DNA of 5,619 bases from Candidatus Latescibacterota bacterium (GTDB lineage: Bacteria > JAAXHH01 > JABIQT01). Shown here one piece after another: positions 1 to 5,024 of this stretch (positions within the stretch are counted from its first letter, which is position 1; each line of letters begins with the position of its first letter). The DNA lies in the NCBI GenBank assembly GCA_018667995.1, contig JABIQT010000105.1, positions 1 to 5,619 of the forward strand, in the 5' to 3' direction. A program made the position numbers and the translations under genes. Under the pieces are notes generated by a model, which did not search any database, was not told where the DNA came from, and saw only the letters and a program-made list of their open reading frames with translations.

Positions 1-370
1 CTATTACAGGCCTGATAGTACAGTGAGTGGAGTCGTGCTTGCGTTTGACAATGGAATCACGGTATACGACACGTCAGACACAGCTCTTTTCAGCGACATG
101 CAGCTGATCGGGCAGATGTATGGCCCCCAAATCGCTATCATGCCTGTGGGTGGTAAGTATGGAATGGACATTCAGGGCGGCGTACGGGCTGCCGGTTATA
201 TTCGGCCGGACGTGGTGATTCCATGTCACTACGATACTTTCCCGGACCAGGCGGCTGATATCGACAAGATGCAGACTATGGCAGAATTCTTCTGTCCGAA
301 CACTCAAGTTGTTAAGATGCTGCCCGGCCAATCCTTGGAGTATTCCAAGAGCACCTACGCGGTCTCTTAG
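1..370 (+). CDS. UPF0173-type metal-dependent hydrolase (metallo-beta-lactamase fold), C-terminal part only
   Basis: This is the last 122 codons of a gene whose 5' end lies outside the window. The frame is open from base 2 to the TAG at 368-370, and the GTG at 23 is an internal Val codon, not a start. The protein matches the C-terminal half of the UPF0173 / YtkL-like branch of the metallo-beta-lactamase superfamily. After a beta strand (GVVLAFDNGITVY) comes the SDTALFSDM segment, whose Asp (codon 77-79) is the expected bridging metal ligand. Next is a PVGGKYGMD turn, then VVIPCHYDTFP, where His (codon 227-229) is the expected last metal ligand. In relatives I recall, the first motif reads HAGDT; here it reads DTSDT. 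The HxHxDH motif would be upstream and cannot be seen. Members are predicted cytoplasmic hydrolases with mostly unknown substrates. Family assignment is fairly sure; substrate is unknown. Confidence 0.85.
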   Translation, partial: YYRPDSTVSGVVLAFDNGITVYDTSDTALFSDMQLIGQMYGPQIAIMPVGGKYGMDIQGGVRAAGYIRPDVVIPCHYDTFPDQAADIDKMQTMAEFFCPNTQVVKMLPGQSLEYSKSTYAVS

Positions 371-404
371 AAGCCGCCATGCCGTCCTGTTCGGGAGATA
401 CCGC

Positions 405-434
405 TTGCGATTTCTTGTCTTAAAGGCATATATT
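405..434 (+). promoter_or_regulatory. possible sigma-70-type promoter ahead of the lipoprotein operon
   Basis: TTGCGA at 405-410 (4 of 6 to the -35 consensus) is followed after 18 bases by TATATT at 429-434 (5 of 6 to the -10 consensus). It sits in the 108-base gap between the hydrolase stop and the first lipoprotein gene and would start transcription near 441. No convincing intrinsic terminator is seen in this gap, so read-through from the hydrolase gene is also possible. This is consensus matching by eye only. Confidence 0.3.
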
Positions 435-467
435 GGGCGTGCTTTAACCCCTGCAAACAGCGATACC

Positions 468-471
468 GGAG
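468..471 (+). promoter_or_regulatory. Shine-Dalgarno GGAG that fixes the TTG start at 479
   Basis: GGAG ends seven bases before the TTG at 479. A TAA stop in the same frame (476-478) directly precedes this TTG, so the gene cannot start earlier. The next in-frame ATG is codon 15, inside the signal peptide. Confidence 0.65.
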
Positions 472-478
472 TGACTAA

Positions 479-1000
479 TTGAAGATCTCTTGTAAATGGT
501 TCAAATTTGGATGCTTCGCGATGTTGGTCGCGGTTCTCACATCTTGCGACCAGAACGTACGGCCCCTTTCTGAAAGACCAACTGGTTCACGTGTTCCCAT
601 GGCGGGGATCCTCCCGTCAGCGCGGCCTAATGAAGGCAATATGCCGACTATGCAGCAAGGGGCAGGCGGCTCCATTTCAGGTACCATTGCTATCTCGCCG
701 GAACTTGCGGGCAGGCTGAAAGGGTCGGAGATCATGTTTATCATGGCCCGCAGTGGTGGCGGCGGTGCTCCTGTGGCGGTAAAGCGCCTGGGGCGTTTTC
801 AGTTTCCGCTGAGATACGACCTTTCAAGCGCTGACCAGATGGTTCAGGGCTCTGCATTTTCAGGTAACTTTGAAGTCGTTGCTCGAATAGATGTTGATGG
901 CAGTGCGGGCCCCTTGCAAGCGGGCGATATGGAAGGCTCCATGGCCAACGTTGCCGTGGGACGCACCGACGTTGACTTCGTCATAGATAGGCTTCGCTGA
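479..1000 (+). CDS. lipoprotein with a CycH/CcmI-type C-terminal Ig-like domain
   Basis: The protein is 173 residues and starts at TTG. Residues 1-22 are a signal peptide (Lys2, Lys6, Lys9, then a hydrophobic run), with lipobox LTSC and Cys23 as the predicted lipidated residue. Asp24 at +2 would mean inner-membrane retention under the E. coli rule. Residues 24-63 are a Pro/Gly/Asn-rich linker of low complexity. From about 64 to the end there is a beta-rich domain. It opens with SISGTIAISPELAGRLKG, continues with a hydrophobic strand (IMFIMAR), a PVAVKRL strand, LRYDLSSADQM (111-121) and AGDMEG (148-153), and closes with VDFVIDRLR. This order and these motifs match, from memory, the periplasmic Ig-like domain at the end of the cytochrome c maturation factor CcmI/CycH. 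Here there are no TPR repeats and no N-terminal transmembrane part, only a lipid anchor. A chaperone-like or binding role at the membrane is inference. The next lipoprotein gene starts 28 bases downstream. Confidence 0.8.
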   Translation: MKISCKWFKFGCFAMLVAVLTSCDQNVRPLSERPTGSRVPMAGILPSARPNEGNMPTMQQGAGGSISGTIAISPELAGRLKGSEIMFIMARSGGGGAPVAVKRLGRFQFPLRYDLSSADQMVQGSAFSGNFEVVARIDVDGSAGPLQAGDMEGSMANVAVGRTDVDFVIDRLR

Positions 1001-1028
1001 AATAAACCTCAATAAATGGAATTCAAGA

Positions 1029-1613
1029 ATGTTTAGAACAGTAATAGTGTCAATTGCCATATGCGGCCTATGGGGTTGTGCGGCTCATAAACCCGCATCG
1101 CTTACCACACCGGAATATCACGAAGAAGAGATCATTTATCGCTATCAGTATGCCATGACCAATCCTGTTCAACAGGACGGCATGGAGTTCCGGGATGAGA
1201 CGCTTTTCTGCCGGGTATTACCTAAGGAACTGTCTATCGGTCTGGATATCATCAATGTCAGTGAGATACCTATATCGATCGATTGGAATCAGGTCCGGCT
1301 TATAGACGCTGATGGCACGCCTCATCCCGTTGTGCACGGAATGGTCCTGTTGCGCGACTTGCAGAGGGCGGATGTACCGACAATAATCATGCCTCAGGGC
1401 GTACTCAACGAATCGGTGGCGCCCACCGACTATGCATATCTCGATTTCTCCGGCTGGCAGCAGCGCCCCATTTTTCCGAAGACGGCGGATGCCCTGGACC
1501 TGCAAGGCCAGAAATTCGGTGTTGCGGTGCCCGTGAGGATCGAGGGCGCTGTAAAGAACTATCTGTTCGAGATCGAGGTGACCGGAGTGGTCAAGGAAGT
1601 GACTATAAGATGA
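1029..1613 (+). CDS. small predicted lipoprotein of unknown function
   Basis: The protein is 194 residues. Residues 1-16 are a short signal peptide (Arg3, then VIVSIAICGLWG) with lipobox LWGC and Cys17 as the lipidation site; Ala18 at +2 permits outer-membrane sorting. The body looks all-beta. LSIGLDIINVSEIPISIDW (68-86) reads as paired strands with an Asn-x-Ser turn, followed by LIDADGTPHPVVHG (91-104), TIIMPQGVLNESVAPTDYAY (118-137) and a SGWQQRPIFP segment (141-150). I recall this layout from small lipoproteins of unknown function with a single immunoglobulin-like or FxLYD-like domain, but I cannot name the family. Cys61 is the only cysteine after the anchor. The start ATG has only a weak GGA at 1018-1020. 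Its stop overlaps the start of the aminotransferase gene (ATGA at 1610-1613), so the two are probably translationally coupled. Confidence 0.8.
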   Translation: MFRTVIVSIAICGLWGCAAHKPASLTTPEYHEEEIIYRYQYAMTNPVQQDGMEFRDETLFCRVLPKELSIGLDIINVSEIPISIDWNQVRLIDADGTPHPVVHGMVLLRDLQRADVPTIIMPQGVLNESVAPTDYAYLDFSGWQQRPIFPKTADALDLQGQKFGVAVPVRIEGAVKNYLFEIEVTGVVKEVTIR

Positions 1614-2983
1614 GTGACTCGGTCTACGATACGAAACGATTGATGCAGCCGGACGCCTTACGCCGTATGGTACTCGATCTGCGACAAATGGAGACCTTTA
1701 TCGAGGACCCGCTCGTTATAACCGGTGCGGACGGAGTATGGTATGAGGATATCAACGGCAAGAGGATTCTGGACGGGATATCCGGTGTATTTGTAGTTAC
1801 GGTCGGGCACAATAATCGTCGTGTAATAGATGCCATGAAGGCGCAGCTCGATACGATGTCTTTCGCTCCCCCTCTTCATGCGACGAATCTGGCGGCAATC
1901 GAGCTTGTTAACCGCCTGGCTGACGTTACGCCTGACGACCTGAATACCGTAAAGCTGCTGTCAGGTGGATCTGAGGCGACAGAAGCCGCCATGAAACTTG
2001 CCAAACAGTACCACCGTCAGACGGGCAATCCGAACAAATATAAGATTATAGCGAGATACCAGGGCTATCACGGTGCCACGATGGGTGCGCTATCCGCGAC
2101 CGGTACCCCCCGGCGAAAGACCATGTTTGAGCCCACGCTGCCTGGCTATCTGCACGTGCATCCTCCTACCTGTTATCGCTGCCCCTATGAAAAGACCTAT
2201 CCTGAATGTGACGTCTTCTGCGCCCGCACCATCGACGAGATGATTCAGATGGAGGGCCCCGAAACGGTGGCAGCGGTCATTGTCGAACCCATAGGTAATA
2301 CAGGCGGAGTCATCACGCCTCCGGACGAGTACCTTCCTACGCTGCGTCGCATCTGCGATGAGCACGATGTGCTTCTGATTTTTGATGAGATCATTACTGG
2401 ATTTGGCCGTACCGGACAGATGTTTGCGTCCCAGACATTTGGTACCACGCCGGACATTCTCTGCATGGGCAAAGGCATGTCCAGCGGTTATATTCCCCTT
2501 GCGGGAATCGCTTTTCGTGATCGAATTGGGGAGGCCTTTTTGGGGCGTGACGAAGATGAGGTCGAGTTCTCACATGGTCATACGTACGGTGGAAACCCGC
2601 TCGCATCGGTCGCTGGACTGGCCTGTCTGGGCGAGATCGTCGAAAGAGACCTGCCTGCTCGTGCCAGGGAAATGGGTGCCTATCTTCGGGAGCAACTTGA
2701 AGGTCTCAAGGATCTTGGGATTATCGGTGAAGTTCGAGGACGCGGCCTGATGGTTGGGGTGGAATTCGTCGAAGATCCTGAGATGAAAAAGCCTTTCGGT
2801 CAGGACGTGAAATTTGGTGTGCAGGTCGGAAAAGCGGCTCTGAAGAAGGGGCTGCTCACACGATTTGATCCGCACTGGATAGCCTTTGCCCCACCACTGA
2901 TCATCACTCGGGAAGAGATCGACATTCTGATGGATATATTCACGGAGAGCATCAAAGAGACGCTGAAGGCAATGGGTAGATAG
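1610..2983 (+). CDS. class III pyridoxal-phosphate aminotransferase
   Basis: The 457-residue length is normal for the family. It transfers an amino group between an amine or omega-amino acid and a 2-oxo acid in the cytoplasm; the substrate cannot be read from sequence. PLP-binding features are all present: LSGGSEATEAAMKLAK (117-132), where Gly120 and Ser121 should hold the phosphate; YHG (153-155), with the ring-stacking Tyr153; LLIFDEIITGFGRTG (255-269), with Asp259 pairing to the pyridine nitrogen; MGKGMSSGYIPLAG (286-299), with Lys288 as the Schiff-base lysine; and HTYGGNP (324-330), with Thr325 for the phosphate of the partner subunit. EVRGRGLM (374-381) is the usual C-terminal motif. Residues 188-204 form a loop with four cysteines (188, 191, 200, 204), a pattern seen in part of this family. 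The start overlaps the upstream lipoprotein stop; AAGGA at 1593-1597 is a distant Shine-Dalgarno. Candidates include omega-amino acid:pyruvate or diamine transaminase. Confidence 0.95.
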   Translation: MSDSVYDTKRLMQPDALRRMVLDLRQMETFIEDPLVITGADGVWYEDINGKRILDGISGVFVVTVGHNNRRVIDAMKAQLDTMSFAPPLHATNLAAIELVNRLADVTPDDLNTVKLLSGGSEATEAAMKLAKQYHRQTGNPNKYKIIARYQGYHGATMGALSATGTPRRKTMFEPTLPGYLHVHPPTCYRCPYEKTYPECDVFCARTIDEMIQMEGPETVAAVIVEPIGNTGGVITPPDEYLPTLRRICDEHDVLLIFDEIITGFGRTGQMFASQTFGTTPDILCMGKGMSSGYIPLAGIAFRDRIGEAFLGRDEDEVEFSHGHTYGGNPLASVAGLACLGEIVERDLPARAREMGAYLREQLEGLKDLGIIGEVRGRGLMVGVEFVEDPEMKKPFGQDVKFGVQVGKAALKKGLLTRFDPHWIAFAPPLIITREEIDILMDIFTESIKETLKAMGR

Positions 2984-3024
2984 CATCGTCCCTGCGTCGC
3001 GATACGGAATTCCAAGAGGAACTC

Positions 3025-3828
3025 ATGGCTGATAGTACTGTGATCGAAGTTTATTCCATAGGTACCGAGCTTGTAATGGGTCGGATTCAAGACACCAACG
3101 CTCATTGGATAGCAGCGCAGATCGCGCAGCTGGGCGGGGCGCTGCGCCGGATGACCATTGTGCCGGACGAGATAGATGATGTAATCGCAGCCGTGGGTGG
3201 AGGTATCGATAGAGGCACCGATATTATCGTGATGACTGGCGGCCTTGGACCCACGCCAGACGACATGACTGTGGAAGCCGTTTCACGGATACTTGGTGCC
3301 CAGACCATCGTACATGAGCCTACGCTCGAAGATTTTATGTCGCGTAGAAATATCACCGACCCCGCGGAAGTGACCGACGCCATGATAAAAATGGCGACCG
3401 TTCCGGAGGGGGCGGACGTGTTTCAGAACCATGCCGGTTGGGCGCCCTGCATTCGCGTGACGAAAGATGATTCAACGCTCTTCATCCTTCCTGGCCCGCC
3501 CAAGGAAATGGAGGCCCTGTTTAGCGGATACGTAGCCGAGTTCATTTCTGCGTCCTATCAGACGAAGAATGCAGCCCTGCGGGTTATCGTGAATATGTCT
3601 GAATCGGAGGTCTCACCCCTGCTGGAGGCCGCGATGGAGAAGTATCCGACTACCTATCTGAAAGCGTATGTGGCCATGCGACACTCCATGAATCAAGGGC
3701 TTCCGGTGGATATTGTCGCCACGGGCGACGACGCTGCCGATGCGCATCATATATTGAACGCCACAGTCGAGCATTTCTCACGCCTTGTAACGGCAAAAGG
3801 CAAGCAGATGGAATTATACGACGAGTAA
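3025..3828 (+). CDS. CinA N-terminal (MoCF / COG1058) domain protein, long paralogue
   Basis: The protein is 267 residues, with GAGGA (3016-3020) just before the ATG. Residues 6-165 form the MoaB/Mog-like domain seen at the N-terminus of CinA. Markers are SIGTELVMGRIQDTNAHWIA (11-30), MTGGLGPTPDDMT (70-82, the phosphate or nucleotide binding loop) and ILPGPPKEM (154-162). Residues about 166-260 form a second alpha/beta part like the KH-type subdomain that follows MoCF in CinA proteins. The CinA C-terminal NMN-deamidase domain (about 150 residues) is absent, so this is a stand-alone COG1058 protein. Some characterised relatives hydrolyse ADP-ribose; a true molybdopterin role is not implied. 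The canonical segment near 134-142, usually ending in GTAPG, reads NHAGWAPC here. It starts 41 bases after the aminotransferase gene and is followed by a shorter paralogue. Family assignment is firm; substrate is unknown. Confidence 0.92.
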   Translation: MADSTVIEVYSIGTELVMGRIQDTNAHWIAAQIAQLGGALRRMTIVPDEIDDVIAAVGGGIDRGTDIIVMTGGLGPTPDDMTVEAVSRILGAQTIVHEPTLEDFMSRRNITDPAEVTDAMIKMATVPEGADVFQNHAGWAPCIRVTKDDSTLFILPGPPKEMEALFSGYVAEFISASYQTKNAALRVIVNMSESEVSPLLEAAMEKYPTTYLKAYVAMRHSMNQGLPVDIVATGDDAADAHHILNATVEHFSRLVTAKGKQMELYDE

Positions 3829-3877
3829 CGCTTCCAGCCGCCCCCAATCACTCCCTCTGAAATCCCCAATTTCATTC
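3829..3877 (+). other. C-rich, G-poor spacer without a Shine-Dalgarno
   Basis: The 49-base gap between the two CinA-like genes has 23 C and only 4 G by my count, and no purine-rich Shine-Dalgarno. Unstructured C-rich, G-poor RNA is the typical setting of Rho loading sites and of S1-dependent translation starts. Either role is inference. The effect would be to make expression of the second paralogue weaker or conditional. Confidence 0.35.
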
Positions 3878-4408
3878 ATGCCCCCTCTAATCGAATTAAT
3901 ACCCATCGGTACTGAATTGATGCTGGGCCGCATCCCCGATACCAATACGCAATACCTTGCTGCACAGGTCTGTCAACAAGGCGGCCGGATACGTCGTGTA
4001 AGCTTGGTACGGGATAGCCCCCAAGACATTATTGATGTTGTCCAGGAAGCCGTTGCTGGCGGTGTGACCCATATAATAACTACGGGCGGCCTTGGACCGA
4101 CACCGGACGACATGACCGTAGCTACACTTGCGCAAATGTTGCGCTGCCAGACCCACATAGACAAAGGGCTGTTGGGACACTTTCAGGAAAAGCTGCGGCT
4201 GAAAGGCATTGAAGAAGTGAGCGACCATATGCGGAAGGTTGCCACGATTCCAGATATAGGCACCGCGGCTCCGAATATTCTGGGGTGGGGCCACTGTATA
4301 ACTATTCCGTACCAGAGCACCACTCTGTTTGTTTTACCCGGTCCGCCCCGAGAAGTCAGGGAGCTCTATCCAGCTTGTATAGCACCCATTTTGGCGGCCG
4401 CGGACTGA
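3878..4408 (+). CDS. short CinA N-terminal (MoCF / COG1058) domain protein, second paralogue
   Basis: The 176-residue protein is clearly related to the protein encoded just upstream. It has PIGTELMLGRIPDTNTQYLA (9-28), ITTGGLGPTPDDMT (67-80) and VLPGPPREV (152-160) in the same order and spacing. It ends soon after the last motif, so it is MoCF-only and lacks the roughly 95-residue C-terminal subdomain of its neighbour as well as the CinA deamidase domain. The 108-base gap after the stop is too short to hold the missing part, and I see no frameshifted remnant in it. The binding loops are intact, so decay is not obvious. It shares the Gly-Trp-x-x-Cys variant (136-140) with its neighbour. The ATG start is supported by alignment to the paralogue (IEL-IPIGTEL against IEV-YSIGTEL), not by a Shine-Dalgarno. 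It could act as a partner subunit of the longer protein or be an early-stage remnant. Confidence 0.85.
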   Translation: MPPLIELIPIGTELMLGRIPDTNTQYLAAQVCQQGGRIRRVSLVRDSPQDIIDVVQEAVAGGVTHIITTGGLGPTPDDMTVATLAQMLRCQTHIDKGLLGHFQEKLRLKGIEEVSDHMRKVATIPDIGTAAPNILGWGHCITIPYQSTTLFVLPGPPREVRELYPACIAPILAAAD

Positions 4409-4513
4409 AGATCAGTTCCAGTACAACATTTCCAGCGGCGTCACAGTCTTAGGCTTCAGTTAGTTCACATGATCTGATACTCCGGGTTACGCCGGATCGA
4501 TATTCAGGAGGCC
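4409..4513. other. intergenic gap with a small inverted repeat
   Basis: This gap separates the short CinA-like gene from the coiled-coil gene. It holds a 5-bp inverted repeat (TCCGG at 4481-4485 and CCGGA at 4492-4496) about 20 bases before the start codon, without a T tract. A stem there could sit just upstream of the ribosome site, but it is short. I see no convincing promoter or terminator. Confidence 0.3.
4506..4511 (+). promoter_or_regulatory. consensus Shine-Dalgarno AGGAGG that selects the ATG at 4517
   Basis: AGGAGG lies five bases before the ATG at 4517. A TTG at 4514 in the same frame is only two bases away and is therefore a poor start. Confidence 0.75.
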
Positions 4514-4516
4514 TTG

Positions 4517-4936
4517 ATGCGTTACATTTCTTCATTCGTGCTGGCAACTGTTTTTCTGGTCCTCTCTTCGACTGTTGCGATGGCCTGCGAGATGAGGTCA
4601 GTAATCCGCGAACAGATCGTGTCCCGATTGGGGAATATTGAAATCAATGTCGACTCCAAAGAACTTGAGGACAAGATCCATGACATGGTACATTCCCAGT
4701 TGGATCGAGAGAAAGATAAACTCCGCGACGAACGGGACAAGCTTCGCGACGAACGGAGAAAACTGGAGAGAGAGCGTAGGGATCTGACGAGAAATAGACG
4801 GCGATCTTCAGAAGATGACGATGAGGAGGGCAGTGGGTGGGGAGCTTCTTTGGCTCTTGCTCTCGGACTCTACGGAGCCGGCCTTATTTTCCTGAACAGG
4901 CGCTCGAAAAAAGGATCCAGTAAGAATACAGAGTAG
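4517..4936 (+). CDS. exported charged coiled-coil protein with C-terminal membrane anchor
   Basis: The protein is 139 residues from the ATG. Residues 1-23 are a signal peptide ending VAMA before Cys24. AMA-C fits signal peptidase I; as a lipobox it is poor because -3 is Ala and -2 is Met. Residues 24-60 are mixed helical with SKELEDKIHDMVHSQL. Residues 61-96 are an extremely charged helix with heptad pattern (DKLRDER, DKLRDER, RKLERER), expected to form a coiled coil. Then comes an acidic patch (99-104), a Gly-rich hinge (GSGWG, 105-109), one transmembrane segment (about 110-126) and a basic tail (NRRSKK), which predicts a single-pass protein with the coiled coil in the periplasm and the C-terminus in the cytoplasm. 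I recognise no named family. It has its own strong ribosome site, and a terminator follows 29 bases after the stop, so it may be the last gene of a unit or be transcribed alone. Confidence 0.75.
   Translation: MRYISSFVLATVFLVLSSTVAMACEMRSVIREQIVSRLGNIEINVDSKELEDKIHDMVHSQLDREKDKLRDERDKLRDERRKLERERRDLTRNRRRSSEDDDEEGSGWGASLALALGLYGAGLIFLNRRSKKGSSKNTE
4721..4762 (+). repeat. two tandem 21-bp repeats encoding one heptad each
   Basis: Units 4721-4741 and 4742-4762 match at 16 of 21 positions and share a core of CGCGACGAACGG. Each encodes LRDER plus two residues, so the repeat adds exactly one heptad turn to the coiled coil. It looks like a local in-frame duplication. Confidence 0.75.
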
Positions 4937-4965
4937 TTGAACCATACCAAATTGTGACATAGATT

Positions 4966-4993
4966 AAGGGGTAGCATATCGCTACCCCTTTTT
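4966..4993 (+). terminator. Rho-independent terminator
   Basis: A perfect 10-bp stem (AAGGGGTAGC at 4966-4975 with GCTACCCCTT at 4981-4990) has a five-base loop ATATC and runs into a T tract at 4989-4993. It lies 29 bases after the coiled-coil gene's stop. The A/T ends of the stem give only a short A run on the other strand, so its main direction is +. Confidence 0.9.
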
Positions 4994-5012
4994 CTATGGA
5001 ATCACAAGTTGG

Positions 5013-5019
5013 AAAGGAG
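5013..5019 (+). promoter_or_regulatory. Shine-Dalgarno AAAGGAG that selects the GTG at 5025
   Basis: AAAGGAG ends five bases before GTG 5025. The nearer ATG at 5023 is in another frame, only three bases away, and gives a 17-codon peptide that stops at TAA; the GTG frame stays open to the window end. Confidence 0.7.
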
Positions 5020-5024
5020 ATCAT

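Noticed and set aside
23-370. GTG at 23 as the start of a complete 115-residue gene
   Set aside because: The same frame is open to base 2 and the protein begins in the middle of the metallo-beta-lactamase fold, so the gene is cut by the window edge.
2382-2750. 122-residue + strand open frame inside the aminotransferase gene
   Set aside because: It overlaps conserved coding sequence, including the PLP lysine region, in another frame; no ribosome site and a composition unlike a real protein.
2570-2986. 138-residue minus-strand open frame (and the other minus-strand frames)
   Set aside because: All lie opposite well-supported + strand genes and show no recognisable motifs; they are shadows.
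4481-4496. TCCGG/CCGGA inverted repeat as a terminator or operator
   Set aside because: The stem is only 5 bp with a 6-base loop and no T tract; such short repeats arise by chance.
4406-4513. frameshift that would restore the missing C-terminal subdomain of the short CinA-like protein
   Set aside because: The gap is about 105 bases, while the missing part needs about 285, and the translated frames show no similarity to the neighbour's C-terminus.
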